A stretch of DNA of 64,000 bases from JBFWNG01 sp050251195. Lineage in GTDB: Bacteria; Bdellovibrionota_B; Oligoflexia; Oligoflexales; Oligoflexaceae. How positions within the stretch are numbered: position 1 is the stretch's first letter; every line of letters starts with the position of its first letter. This document shows positions 1 through 8,801 of the stretch, piece after piece. Below the pieces are notes generated by a model. That model did no database searches, was not told the origin of the DNA, and saw only the letters and a list, made by a program, of their open reading frames with translations. A program made the position numbers and the translations under genes. The stretch is from positions 310,001 to 374,000 of the forward strand of contig JBFWNG010000001.1 in assembly GCA_050251195.1 (NCBI GenBank), in the 5' to 3' direction.

Positions 1-759
1 ACCAGCTTGACGACAATCGACCTTACGGGAGGGGCGCCGGAGCTGAACCCGCATTTTAGGTATTTAGTGGAATCTTTCCGCAAAATGGGAAAGCAGGTGA
101 TCGATCGATGCAACCTCACTGTTTTCTTCGAACCGGGTCAAGAAGGCACCCCTCAATTTTTAAAGGACAACGGCGTCAAAGTCGTCGCGTCACTGCCGTG
201 CTATTCAAAAGAAAACGTTGAGCAGCAACGCGGCGACGGCGTGTTTGGCAAAAGTATCGAGGCTCTGAAGATTCTTAACGAGCTTGGGTATGGCTTCGAA
301 GGTAGCGGTTTGGAATTGGACCTCGTGTACAACCCGATCGGACCGTTTCTGCCGCCGTCCCAAGTCAAGCTCAAGAGCGACTACAGAACAAGACTCTGGG
401 ACGACTTCGGTATCCGCTTCAATGAGCTCTATACGATTACGAACATGCCCATTAAGCGATTTTTATTTGATTTAAAGAAGTCGGAAAAGTACGACCCATA
501 CATGCAGCTGCTCTACAACAACTTTAACAAGGTGGCGTGCGAACGCGTAATGTGTCGATCTCTGCTTTCCATAAGCTGGGACGGCAAGGTGTACGATTGC
601 GATTTTAATCAGATGCTCGACATGCCCGTAGCGAGCGGCAAAACAATCTGGGACACGGGGTCGCTTCTCGAGCTTGCCCAGTCTGATATTAAGCTTGCCG
701 ATCATTGCTACGGCTGTACCGCCGGCGCGGGAAGTTCCTGTGGCGGCGCTTTAACCTAA
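1..759 (+). CDS. arsS: ArsS-like arsenosugar biosynthesis radical SAM protein, C-terminal part (5' end outside window)
   Basis: The reading frame is open from base 1, so the true start and the radical SAM CxxxCxxC cluster motif lie upstream of the window. What remains begins just before the TTIDLTGGAPE segment typical of the radical SAM core and runs 250 residues to the stop. The C-terminal half has the Cys pattern of the DUF3641 region of ArsS proteins: CERVMC around residues 178-183, VYDCDFNQ near 197 and a terminal CYGC...SCGG block that probably holds an auxiliary Fe-S cluster. ArsS is known to transfer a 5'-deoxyadenosyl group to dimethylated arsenic on the way to arsenosugars. No arsenic gene follows; an unrelated protease gene starts 104 bases downstream. 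The family call is by motif and overall similarity. Activity in this organism is inference. Confidence 0.82.
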   Translation, partial: TSLTTIDLTGGAPELNPHFRYLVESFRKMGKQVIDRCNLTVFFEPGQEGTPQFLKDNGVKVVASLPCYSKENVEQQRGDGVFGKSIEALKILNELGYGFEGSGLELDLVYNPIGPFLPPSQVKLKSDYRTRLWDDFGIRFNELYTITNMPIKRFLFDLKKSEKYDPYMQLLYNNFNKVACERVMCRSLLSISWDGKVYDCDFNQMLDMPVASGKTIWDTGSLLELAQSDIKLADHCYGCTAGAGSSCGGALT

Positions 760-863
760 TCGGATCTGTACCGCGATATTATTTTGGATCGGCGCATTTC
801 GGCTTGCATCATGCAAAGACAAAGGCGTTGGGTTCATATCTTGGCAAGGGCGGTGCAAAGTTC

Positions 864-3011
864 ATGAGGCTTAGAACTCCTCTTTGTTTTTTGGTTTTGA
901 CCTGCATATGGGCATGTCGGTCTGAATTGACGGTTGAAGGAGAAGAAGACGAGTTTGTGATAAGATATCTCGGCTCGCCCGTTTATTCGAGTTCTCACGA
1001 GGTAATCAACCTTGACGGCTTTAAGGTCGATAGCTCCCAAATATTAATTTGGGAGGAGCTAATATCAGGCAAACCTGAACCCATGTTTATGGCGAATGAA
1101 GACGGCGCTTGGAGCACGGCAAAGCCTCTCGATTACGAATTGAAAGTCAGAAATGCGTTTGAGTCGACCGGTCGATTTGCGGCGGATTCCTCCGACGGAC
1201 TCTATATAGTTCAGTTCCAAACTCCGATTTTGGACGCCTATCGCCGCTCGATTCTTTCCGAAGCCGTTCGCATCGTGAATTACCTTCCCAACTACGCCTA
1301 TGTTGTGCGAACGTCCGGACAGGTTGCGCAAAAAATCAAGGGCTTGGAGTATGTACGCTCGGTTGACGAATTGCCGCCGACGCTCAAGCACGCGCCCGGT
1401 TTTGTGCGCTACTCGACTCCCCAGCGGTACGACGTGGTCCTGACGGATACGGGATCTAAAGGCCAACTTGTCGAACAGTTGCGAAAGTTGGACGCAACGG
1501 TAATGAATCATCATCCTGGCGAAGCGTTTCTAGAGGCGGTCCTTAATAGCGAGCAATTTGAGGCTGTTTTGCAGCGACCTGACGTTGTTTGGGTCGAACC
1601 GTCGCCCCAACGAATCGAGCTCGACGTCGACAAAGCGAGATTCATGGGAGGAGAGAGTCGCCTGGAGAGTTTGGTCGGGGGTGGCTTTCTTGGAGAAGGG
1701 ATCAGAGGCCACAGTTTAGAGGGCATGAATCCCGACCACAGCGATTTCGGAGCGTCCGAGTTTCGCCAGAAGCCGATCGGCGTCGTCAATACCTTTTACT
1801 CCGAACACGGCCAGAATACCTTCGGAATAATGTTCGGGGACGGTACCGGCAATCCCTTGGCGCGAGGATTTCTGCCCCGGGCACAAGGGTATTTTACCAA
1901 TAGCGACGCCATCTATGATTCCGAAGCTGACAGCGAGATGAGTCGTTTTAGTTTGACAAAAAAAGTAGTCGACGAATACCAGGTGATGTTCCAGAGCGCC
2001 TCTTGGGGCTATGACTTATCGACGGATTACACGGCCCGTTCATTGGAACTCGACAACGTGATCTACGGTCTCGACATACCGATAACGCAGAGCCAAAGCA
2101 ATAGTGGCGATCAATTCGGTAGGCCGCAAGCCTGGTCGAAAAACGTTATTTCCGTAGGAGCGATTTACCACTACGAAAACCTCGACATGCTCGACGACAA
2201 GTGGGACGGAGGTTCAAGCATTGGACCTGCCGCCGACGGCCGGATCAAACCCGACCTTGTGTCTTTTTATGATTCAACTCTGACAACAACACAGACGGGT
2301 TATACGGAAGACTTTGGTGGAACATCGGGAGCAACGCCCATCGTTGCAGGTCATGTTGGGTTAACGCTGGAGATGTGGACTAAAGGCGTCCTGCCAACTC
2401 GGTTGGCGTTTCCTAAGGCCGAGGTCTTTCAAAACAAACCGCATTTTACTACTGTCAAAGCCTTACTTATCAACACGGCAACTCAATATGAATTTTTCGG
2501 AGAAGAACACGATCTCTCGCGCAGCAAACAAGGATGGGGGTTCCCAAGCTTGGGAAGGATGTATGACTTGCACAATCAAATGCTTGTCGTCAACGAGGAG
2601 GACAAGATCCGAAATCTTGACGTCCAAACTTATCGCGTCGAGGTTGCTAACAAAACTCCTGAGTTGAAAGCGACGCTCGTCTACTCCGATCCTCCGGGCA
2701 TGGTCACGGCCGGAATCACCAGGGTCAACGATCTCGACTTGAAAGTCATCGCTCCCAGCGGCGAGGTTTACTGGGGAAACTTCGGTCTTACAGAGGGAAA
2801 CTATTCAAAGCCCGGGGGCCAACCGAACGCTGTAGATACCGTTGAAAACGTCTTTATTAAAGCCCCTGAATCGGGTGTTTGGGTTGTGGAAGTCCTAGGT
2901 TCCGAAATCGTCATGGATACCGTTCGCGGCGGCACAGGTGACGGCATCGCGATCGAGGTTGATTACGCGCTCGTGGTTTCGGGCATCGAACCCGAGAAGA
3001 GGGATCACTGA
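864..3011 (+). CDS. Subtilisin-like (S8) serine protease lipoprotein with C-terminal jelly-roll domain
   Basis: The 715-residue product starts at the ATG at 864, chosen because it gives a short signal peptide ending in a lipobox-like IWAC (Cys18); the frame is open further upstream but without a signal sequence. Residues about 110-260 look like an inhibitor-type propeptide. The S8 core follows: SEHGQNTFG with His315, an oxyanion-type QSNSG with Asn413, and GGTSGATP with Ser488. At the place of the catalytic Asp the sequence reads GHSLEGMNPDHSDF, which puts Glu286 there. Residues about 585-705 (VNDLDLKVIAPSG, NVENVFIKAP, DYALVVSG) match the beta-rich C-terminal domain common in secreted S8 proteases. 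It probably acts at the cell envelope or is released. The gene ends tail-to-tail with the next one, overlapping it by 7 bases. Confidence 0.82.
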   Translation: MRLRTPLCFLVLTCIWACRSELTVEGEEDEFVIRYLGSPVYSSSHEVINLDGFKVDSSQILIWEELISGKPEPMFMANEDGAWSTAKPLDYELKVRNAFESTGRFAADSSDGLYIVQFQTPILDAYRRSILSEAVRIVNYLPNYAYVVRTSGQVAQKIKGLEYVRSVDELPPTLKHAPGFVRYSTPQRYDVVLTDTGSKGQLVEQLRKLDATVMNHHPGEAFLEAVLNSEQFEAVLQRPDVVWVEPSPQRIELDVDKARFMGGESRLESLVGGGFLGEGIRGHSLEGMNPDHSDFGASEFRQKPIGVVNTFYSEHGQNTFGIMFGDGTGNPLARGFLPRAQGYFTNSDAIYDSEADSEMSRFSLTKKVVDEYQVMFQSASWGYDLSTDYTARSLELDNVIYGLDIPITQSQSNSGDQFGRPQAWSKNVISVGAIYHYENLDMLDDKWDGGSSIGPAADGRIKPDLVSFYDSTLTTTQTGYTEDFGGTSGATPIVAGHVGLTLEMWTKGVLPTRLAFPKAEVFQNKPHFTTVKALLINTATQYEFFGEEHDLSRSKQGWGFPSLGRMYDLHNQMLVVNEEDKIRNLDVQTYRVEVANKTPELKATLVYSDPPGMVTAGITRVNDLDLKVIAPSGEVYWGNFGLTEGNYSKPGGQPNAVDTVENVFIKAPESGVWVVEVLGSEIVMDTVRGGTGDGIAIEVDYALVVSGIEPEKRDH

Positions 3012-4183
3012 ACTCGACTTTGCTCCGCTATCTGAACGACAGTATCATAATCCAGGTAGCCAGAGGTTTGTGGTTTTGCAAGCATTCTCCAAAGAAAGTC
3101 CGGTGCCGATGAGCCGTTCCATTCGCCGCCAATGATCTCTCCGGCTCGGTTGAGTTCTAGCGTGTATTGTAACCATTGTTTCATCGTGTATTGATTTCTG
3201 TGTTCTATCGCGGGGCTTCTATGGGGCATGATTTCTCCCACGTAGGAGATCTCAGTGGTTACTTTCACGAGTTCTACCGTACCTGGAGCTCTGAAGCGAG
3301 CCAAGGGGTCCTGTCTCGAATTGAAGCGCGTTCGAACGGCCTCGGCGATTTTGAAGCCGACGATAGGTTGATTCCAAACTTCGCTGCCCCTAGTGACGTC
3401 GGCGATAAAGGTGGTTCTTCGAAGCGGGTCTGCTTTGCCTAAGTAATGCGCAAGTATGACGTGAAGAGCACCGGGATTGGTATCGCGGCAATTTGATACG
3501 ACGATACGGTTGTTTTCGTCGACCTCGATCTCATGATTTTCAGTGTAGCATCTTTCGCCAACGGCAACGCTTGATCCCAAGTTGTCGGCGTAAATTTTTG
3601 TGAACAAAGCGTTTATGTCGGAGGTGTAAAAAGGAATTTGGAGGCCGTCGGGATTAACCATAGTCGCGACAGCGCCCGGTTCGGGTTCGAGAGCTGCAGC
3701 TGGGGCCCATCCGTGGCAGAGGCCATACCAATATGGGATTTGTCCTGTCGAGGGATCGACGGCCGCTTCTTGCAGTGCTCGCTCTCTCTTGGCGAGCGGA
3801 AAGTCGTAACGGCCGCGTAAGAGATCATACTTTTCAGCAGGCGATAGATGTTCTACGGATACGGGCGAGGTTCCGTTCAGGATTTGCGCTCTGGTAAGCC
3901 AGGGGTATTGATAATCCCTGTAGTTGGTGCTTGGCGGCGTTATCTGCCAGCGCTTGGAGATCCCGCCTCCGTAGGTTGGCCAGTAGTCGTCGCTCCACGG
4001 ATATTTCGAATCGTCGATGATTCCCTCAACCGGTAGCGAATCGAATTGAAATTCTGTGACGTTAAAGATTTGCGGTCGGTTTCGGTAGTTCCACGCCTCT
4101 TTGATACTAGAGGGTGCGACCTCGCGACTGCATCCGACAAGTGTGACGATGATGGCGGGTATAGCCAAGAGAGACGATTTCAT
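3005..4183 (-). CDS. Transglutaminase-elicitor-like lipoprotein
   Basis: The 392-residue protein has a signal peptide ending in LVGC (Cys18). The start is supported by AAAGGA eight bases upstream. The core has PWSDDYWPTYGGG near residue 62 and GLCHGWAPAA at about 154-163, with a Cys156-His157 pair inside the most conserved block. This resembles the Phytophthora transglutaminase-elicitor family (TGase_elicitor), also found in bacterial secreted proteins; the Cys would be the nucleophile if it is active. Near the C terminus, IIGGEWNGSSAPDFLW closes the domain. A more distant relative is encoded at 58396-60288, with which it shares the WS-x-YW, LC-x-x-W, EVW and GEW-x-G-x-S landmarks. The substrate is unknown, and the family call rests on motifs only. 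Confidence 0.6.
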   Translation of the reverse strand: MKSSLLAIPAIIVTLVGCSREVAPSSIKEAWNYRNRPQIFNVTEFQFDSLPVEGIIDDSKYPWSDDYWPTYGGGISKRWQITPPSTNYRDYQYPWLTRAQILNGTSPVSVEHLSPAEKYDLLRGRYDFPLAKRERALQEAAVDPSTGQIPYWYGLCHGWAPAAALEPEPGAVATMVNPDGLQIPFYTSDINALFTKIYADNLGSSVAVGERCYTENHEIEVDENNRIVVSNCRDTNPGALHVILAHYLGKADPLRRTTFIADVTRGSEVWNQPIVGFKIAEAVRTRFNSRQDPLARFRAPGTVELVKVTTEISYVGEIMPHRSPAIEHRNQYTMKQWLQYTLELNRAGEIIGGEWNGSSAPDFLWRMLAKPQTSGYLDYDTVVQIAEQSRVQ

Positions 4184-4272
4184 GGGACTGTCCTTTCAGT
4201 GTTTTTTCGAAAAAAATGATCTGCTGAGAGAACTGCAAGTTAGTTGCCAAAGACTGTCGGTTTTGTGATACG

Positions 4273-5334
4273 ATGTTGGTTAAAATCAACTCAAGCAATG
4301 GTCTGCGACGTAACATGGTGGAAGACATCGAAATAGGCGGCGAAGTTATTCCGCTTGGCACCCGACAAGTCGTGAACATCAACGTCGGAAGACTTTATGA
4401 TGCCACCGGTCTCTCCATCCCCGTGAAGGTCATTCGTGGCACAAAACCGGGACCTATACTCTTTGTTTCGGGCGCGGTCCACGGCGACGAGATCAACGGC
4501 GTCGAGATTATCCGGCGGTTGGTGAGAAACAAAGCTCTACGAAATATGCGTGGGACTCTCCTCGCGGTGCCCATTGTCAACGTTTACGGATTTAACAACC
4601 GGTCGCGGTACTTTCCGGATCGGAGGGATCTAAACCGATCCTTTCCCGGTTCCGAAAAGGGCTCGCTGGCGTCGCGAGTGGCTCATGTCTTTATGGAGGA
4701 GGTTGTTAAGAAGTCGACGCACGGAATCGATCTTCATACCGCCGCCATGCATCGGACCAACTTACCCCAAATCCGTGCCGCTCTTTCGCACGGCGAAACC
4801 AAAAAGCTGGCGCTGGCATTCGGGGCACCGGTGGTTCTCAACTCGAACCTGAAAGACGGATCGCTCCGGCAAGCGGCGCTTGATCTGAACATTCCTATGT
4901 TGCTCATGGAGGGTGGGGAAGCCCTGCGGTTTGACGACACCACTATCAAGTTGGGCGTTAGGGGAGTTCTTCAGGTGATGACCGAAATCGAAATGTTGCC
5001 GCCATATCCCAGAAGCCATAAAACGGCAAAGTCGACTTATGTTGCGAGCTCAAGCTATTGGATTCGGGCATCAAGCGCGGGGATTGTAAAGTCCCACCAG
5101 AGTCTGGGCGCACTGGTCAAAAAAGGCGATCTTATCGCGACGATAAGCGATCCGATGGCCAAGGAAAAGCACCATGTTTTGGTCCCCCACGAAGGCGTTG
5201 TCATCGGGCAAACAACTCTTCCTCTTGTCAATCAAGGCGATGCCATGTACCACATAGCAACCTTTGGCGACGCCAAGGCGGGAGCTGAAAAACTTGATCC
5301 GTACGAGTTGACGGATTGGGCGTACTATTTTTAA
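4273..5334 (+). CDS. Succinylglutamate desuccinylase/aspartoacylase family hydrolase (RimK operon)
   Basis: This 353-residue zinc hydrolase belongs to the AstE/AspA (M14-like) family. The zinc site is visible as HGDEINGVEIIRR (His and Glu ligands, near residue 72), followed by the substrate-binding RDLNRSFPG and a later IDLHTAA supplying the third ligand. The C-terminal part contains a lipoyl-like beta domain with AGIVKSHQSLGALVKKGD. Homologues of this exact shape commonly sit with rimK. Here the stop is 13 bases before the RimB-type gene, which overlaps rimK, so the three are probably one transcript. Neither the ATG at 4273 nor the one at 4315 (MVEDIEIGG) has a clear ribosome-binding site; the longer form is given. 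It may trim or deacylate amino-acid or peptide substrates linked to glutamylation, which is inference. Confidence 0.85.
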   Translation: MLVKINSSNGLRRNMVEDIEIGGEVIPLGTRQVVNINVGRLYDATGLSIPVKVIRGTKPGPILFVSGAVHGDEINGVEIIRRLVRNKALRNMRGTLLAVPIVNVYGFNNRSRYFPDRRDLNRSFPGSEKGSLASRVAHVFMEEVVKKSTHGIDLHTAAMHRTNLPQIRAALSHGETKKLALAFGAPVVLNSNLKDGSLRQAALDLNIPMLLMEGGEALRFDDTTIKLGVRGVLQVMTEIEMLPPYPRSHKTAKSTYVASSSYWIRASSAGIVKSHQSLGALVKKGDLIATISDPMAKEKHHVLVPHEGVVIGQTTLPLVNQGDAMYHIATFGDAKAGAEKLDPYELTDWAYYF

Positions 5335-5347
5335 GAACGGATAGGTT

Positions 5348-5800
5348 GTGGCAAGAAATCTTCAGGTAGTCGGCTGGCGGGAGTGGGTGAGTTTTCCCCA
5401 GATTGGCATTAAGAAGATCAAAGCCAAGATCGATACCGGAGCTCGTACGTCTGCCCTGCACGCATTCGACATACAGGAATTCAAGCAAGGCACCCAGAGG
5501 TTTGTACAATTCAAAGTTCACCCCCTCCAGCGCAATAGCCAAAAGACCGTGACAGTTCGGGCAAAGGTCGCCGAAATTCGGCGGATTAAAGATTCAGGCG
5601 GCAACGTGACGGAGAGACCCGTCATAGTCACGGATCTTCAAATCGGCGAATCCGTTTTTCCCATTGAGCTGACCCTTATTAACCGGGATGAGATGGGTTT
5701 TCGATTGCTGCTTGGGCGAAGCGCCGTGAAGAACATGTTTCTAGTGGACTCCGGTAGATCTTATTTAAAAAGCAAACGAGGCTCGAAGGAGGTTTCTTGA
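5348..5800 (+). CDS. rimB: RimB-type retropepsin-like protein ('ATP-dependent zinc protease' family)
   Basis: The 150-residue protein starts with GTG. Its N-terminal GWREWVSFPQIGIKKIKAKIDTGARTSALHA carries the D-T-G-A loop (near residue 30) of retropepsin-like aspartic proteases. A second half containing LLLGRSAVKNMFLVDSGRS has the hydrophobic-hydrophobic-G block of that fold. The family (Pfam Zn_protease) was named for zinc but looks like an aspartic protease fold. It is widely linked to RimK, and in Pseudomonas RimB modulates RimK. The stop codon overlaps the TTG start of rimK by four bases, which implies translational coupling. Confidence 0.85.
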   Translation: MARNLQVVGWREWVSFPQIGIKKIKAKIDTGARTSALHAFDIQEFKQGTQRFVQFKVHPLQRNSQKTVTVRAKVAEIRRIKDSGGNVTERPVIVTDLQIGESVFPIELTLINRDEMGFRLLLGRSAVKNMFLVDSGRSYLKSKRGSKEVS

Positions 5801-6699
5801 GAATCGCTATACTTTCTCGTGGAAAGAACCTGTATTCCACGAAAAGGCTCGTTGAAGCTGCGAAAGAAAGAGGGCACGAACCCAAGGTTATTGATTACCT
5901 GCGGTGTTATATGAACATCACGTCGCATAAACCTCAGGTTGTCTTTTCAGGTAGTGCAATCGAAGACGTAAGTGCGGTGATTCCTCGCATCGGGGCAAGC
6001 AACACTTTTTACGGCGCAGCGGTGGTTCGTCAATTTGAGATGATGGGAATTTTTACTCTCAATCGATCGCAAGCCATTTCTAGATCCAGAGACAAACTCC
6101 GTTCCATGCAAATATTGGCGAAGAAGGGGATTGGGCTCCCCGTGACAGGCTGCGCGCATTCGACAAAAGACATCAAGGGGCTCGTCCAGATTGCGGGCGG
6201 AGCGCCGCTTGTTGTGAAGTTGCTGGAAGGCACCCAAGGCATTGGCGTGGTCCTCTGCGAAACGCAAAAAGCGGCCGAGTCGGTCATCGAAGCTTTTAGA
6301 GGACTCGAAGCCAATATTATTGTTCAAGAGTTTATAGGTGAGGCCAAGGGCAGCGACATCCGTTGCCTGGTGGTCGGCGATAAGGTGGTGGCGTCGATGA
6401 AGCGAACCGCCAAAGAGGGCGAGTTTCGCTCCAATATTCATCGCGGCGGCACTACGGAAAACGTGAAAATCACCCCGGACGAACGCATTGCGGCGGTTAG
6501 AGCCGCTCAATCGATGGGACTCAATGTGGCCGGGGTTGATATTCTTCGCTCTCATCACGGACCTGTCGTTTTGGAAGTCAATTCGTCGCCTGGACTCAAA
6601 GGAATAGAAACAACCACAGGTGTCGACGTTGCAGGCGCTATTATTTCTTTTATCGAAAGAAATGCCAGCAAAGGCCATAAACCTGTTCGCGGATCCTGA
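5797..6699 (+). CDS. rimK: RimK-type alpha-L-glutamate ligase (ATP-grasp)
   Basis: At 300 residues this equals the length of E. coli RimK and is collinear with it. It begins at TTG, giving MRIAILSRGKNLYST. AAGGAGG eight bases upstream, at the end of the previous gene, decides this start. ATP-grasp landmarks are the lysine-bearing PLVVKLLEGTQGIGV near residue 140, the IVQEFIGEAKGSDIRCLVV strand, and the metal-binding VLEVNSSPGLKGIE near residue 252. In E. coli RimK adds glutamates to the C terminus of ribosomal protein S6. The same ligase family also elongates other poly-glutamate tails, so S6 as the target here is inferred from length and context. It is the last gene of the three-gene operon. 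Confidence 0.9.
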   Translation: MRIAILSRGKNLYSTKRLVEAAKERGHEPKVIDYLRCYMNITSHKPQVVFSGSAIEDVSAVIPRIGASNTFYGAAVVRQFEMMGIFTLNRSQAISRSRDKLRSMQILAKKGIGLPVTGCAHSTKDIKGLVQIAGGAPLVVKLLEGTQGIGVVLCETQKAAESVIEAFRGLEANIIVQEFIGEAKGSDIRCLVVGDKVVASMKRTAKEGEFRSNIHRGGTTENVKITPDERIAAVRAAQSMGLNVAGVDILRSHHGPVVLEVNSSPGLKGIETTTGVDVAGAIISFIERNASKGHKPVRGS

Positions 6700-6823
6700 T
6701 TAGATATGTAACGATATTTCCGGATTTTTGCATTTGCGCCAAATCCGGAGCCTACCTCGCGTCAAGTTCTCAATTTTCAGTCCGATAGCACCTCCAGTTT
6801 ATGACTTCATTGTGAGGTGCTAC

Positions 6824-7552
6824 ATGGTTAAGAATCTTATTTTATCCAGCATGGTTGCCGTTCTAATGGCCGGCCAGGCGTTTGCTGGACCGTCGCTGCG
6901 CAAGATCATCTTCGAGGTTGATCCGATTGCTCCAGCGTCAGCTGCTTACGACGAAAAAGTCAATGATATGACGAATAGCAAGTTCGGCGTAAACGTAGAT
7001 TTCAACATTGGCGGCGTTGTTTCCACGGGACCGGAAGTGTGGTCAGGCGCGTTCTACTTGAAAGGCGCTGAGGAAGATTACCGAAGAGAGGATCTGCAAC
7101 CGGGGGAAAGGCACAAGATTACCGCCACGAGGCTGCGTTGGAACATCACCAAATGGGAAGTTCCCTCCAACATGCGCGGTTGGTATGTGAAGATGGCTTA
7201 CAATTACCTTAAGATCGACAGTCGAGCGAATAGGTATACAGAAGTCATGGGCGGACCTGGCGATTTGACAATCGATAAGCAGGATGACCCTAGTGACGAA
7301 ACCGACCTTATCACCGACGAACGCCATGGTGCGGTATTCGGATTTGGCGAGCGCTGGCTCGTGGCCGAGCAGACGATGAGCATCACCGTAGGCTTGAGCA
7401 TCAACTCGGACTTTAAACGCAAAATCGCCGTGGATAGCTCAGACCCATACGCTCGTGCGGACTACGATGAGGTGATCGAGGACCTTCCCGACACGAGACT
7501 TACGACGCGCCCGTTGCCTGAGGCGAACCTTAGCATCGGATACGCCTTCTAA
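6824..7552 (+). CDS. Putative outer-membrane beta-barrel protein
   Basis: The 242-residue product starts at the ATG at 6824, preceded by GAGGTG; an in-frame extension upstream lacks a signal sequence. The signal peptide runs to AFA (about residue 21). The mature part alternates polar and hydrophobic residues in many segments (KITATRLRWNITKWEV, GWYVKMAYNYLKID, MSITVGLSINSDFK). It ends in SIGYAF, a C-terminal Phe as expected for proteins inserted by the BAM complex. I recognise no named family. A strong bidirectional terminator follows the stop. Confidence 0.65.
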   Translation: MVKNLILSSMVAVLMAGQAFAGPSLRKIIFEVDPIAPASAAYDEKVNDMTNSKFGVNVDFNIGGVVSTGPEVWSGAFYLKGAEEDYRREDLQPGERHKITATRLRWNITKWEVPSNMRGWYVKMAYNYLKIDSRANRYTEVMGGPGDLTIDKQDDPSDETDLITDERHGAVFGFGERWLVAEQTMSITVGLSINSDFKRKIAVDSSDPYARADYDEVIEDLPDTRLTTRPLPEANLSIGYAF

Positions 7553-7582
7553 GACTTCCTGTACCATCTGAAATTGAAAAAC

Positions 7583-7620
7583 AAAAATCCCGGGATCTAT
7601 GCGATCCCGGGATTTTTTTA
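7583..7620. terminator. Bidirectional intrinsic terminator
   Basis: A hairpin with arms at 7583-7597 and 7603-7617 (core ATCCCGGGATC / GATCCCGGGAT), loop TATGC, has an A-run on the left and a T-run on the right. It can therefore end both the plus-strand barrel gene (stop 7552) and the converging minus-strand lipoprotein gene (stop 7635). Confidence 0.92.
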
Positions 7621-7634
7621 TCTTCCTCGATGAA

Positions 7635-8507
7635 TTAGTGCGCGTCTGGCATTTTGCAGGAGGTCGGGCGCTCTTGACCATCTTCAATTATTGAGCTTTT
7701 TATGCTAATGGCGCTTACCTCGAACTTCGACTGAATCTTTTTATCGTCTGAAGAACAAACAAGTGATGCCATGGTGTTTCCCGCTTCCGCGTTTGCTCCT
7801 GGCATGTTGAATTCAAAGTCGCAATGGTTAAGGCGCACTTCTTCGCCGCCTTCTTTCAAGTAGGTCGCATAGGAAACCGGTTCGAACAATTCGCCGACGG
7901 TTTGGACGCCAAAGTCTTTGAAGTGGGTTACGGTTACGCTCTTGTCTTGAGTCACGCATGCATAGCCCTTTGTTACTCTGCCTAACACAAGTTTTGTGTC
8001 AGTTTTTTCAACGATGCCAAAATAGAGCGAAAGCTGATCTAAGGAAGTTTTGCAAACTTCGCTACCGTTTTCAGAAAGCGTAAATTCAATACCTTTATCT
8101 GTAACCCGGCTACTCTTGACGCAAGTGTCAGGACCGAATCTCTTAAAGTATTCCGTAAATACCTCGACCGTAGTGGTTTTTAAAATTCTCAATATAACGT
8201 CGTTTTTATCCGCTTGAATGACGTCAAACATTGTGGGGAACATTTTGAGCGGTTCGATGCATTTGTCGAGAGGCACGGCCATTTGGTCATCGCCTTCTGT
8301 ATGGATAGTAACCTTGTCGCCTTCGCGCTTAAATTCGTTTGTACTGAAGCAGGGAAGGAATCTCAGGTATACCTCCGCCTTTACATAATATTCTTCATCG
8401 GTGAGGCCACCTTCGTTTGATTTCGCTGTCGAGTTTTCGGTTTTTTTCTTCATGCACCCTGGCGCAATTAGGGCGGAGAAAATGACGATAGCGGATAGAA
8501 GTTTCAT
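7635..8507 (-). CDS. Lipoprotein of unknown function, Cys-containing
   Basis: The 290-residue protein has a signal peptide ending in the lipobox APGC (Cys18) followed by a Lys/Ser-rich linker. AGGAG six bases before the ATG supports the start. The mature region holds eight further Cys residues spread along its length (for example LPCF, DKCIE, DTCVK, EVCKT, YACVT, NHCDF, LVCSS, TSCKM), which suggests several disulphides in an extracytoplasmic fold. No family is recognised. It shares the terminator at 7583-7620 with the converging gene. Confidence 0.75.
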   Translation of the reverse strand: MKLLSAIVIFSALIAPGCMKKKTENSTAKSNEGGLTDEEYYVKAEVYLRFLPCFSTNEFKREGDKVTIHTEGDDQMAVPLDKCIEPLKMFPTMFDVIQADKNDVILRILKTTTVEVFTEYFKRFGPDTCVKSSRVTDKGIEFTLSENGSEVCKTSLDQLSLYFGIVEKTDTKLVLGRVTKGYACVTQDKSVTVTHFKDFGVQTVGELFEPVSYATYLKEGGEEVRLNHCDFEFNMPGANAEAGNTMASLVCSSDDKKIQSKFEVSAISIKSSIIEDGQERPTSCKMPDAH

Positions 8508-8712
8508 TTGAGGCTCCTAGTGTTGTGAATGTCGTTGTACTATTTTCTTTGCAACGGCGCAGACCGCTGAAAAATGGTAGTAATAACAGTTTATTGTATG
8601 TTGGTAGAGTTGTCTAGAGGGGTGGTTAATGTTGGCCGAGTAGCCAGTTTTCGCTATTAGGCCATTTCCTGGTTCTGTGCGGTTGCTGGTCAGCGTTTCC
8701 AAACCTCAAAGT

Positions 8713-8741
8713 TTCCGCGATCTATTAATTTTATCGCGGAA
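8713..8741 (-). terminator. Candidate hairpin terminator downstream of the giant minus-strand gene
   Basis: A perfect 9-bp stem (TTCCGCGAT / ATCGCGGAA) encloses an 11-base A/T-rich loop, about 60 bases past the stop of the giant gene. There is no long T-run after it, so its role is uncertain. The rest of 8508-8801 holds no gene I can support. Confidence 0.35.
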
Positions 8742-8771
8742 GCGTGGAATAAAGGAAACGCAGAAGGTATT

Positions 8772-8796
8772 GTCATCCTGAGTGAAGCGAAGGATC
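8772..8796 (+). repeat. Short dispersed repeat, copy 1
   Basis: The block reads GTCATCCTGA-NN-GAAGC-N-AAGGAT. The same block is found inverted at 41177-41201, and a weaker echo (GAGATCCTTC) lies near 61165. Sequences of this kind recur in intergenic regions of many genomes. No function is assigned. Confidence 0.4.
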
Positions 8797-8801
8797 TCAC
8801 G

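Noticed and set aside
8517..8702. 61-aa minus-strand ORF between the small lipoprotein and giant gene A
   Set aside because: No ribosome-binding site and no recognisable features; probably chance.
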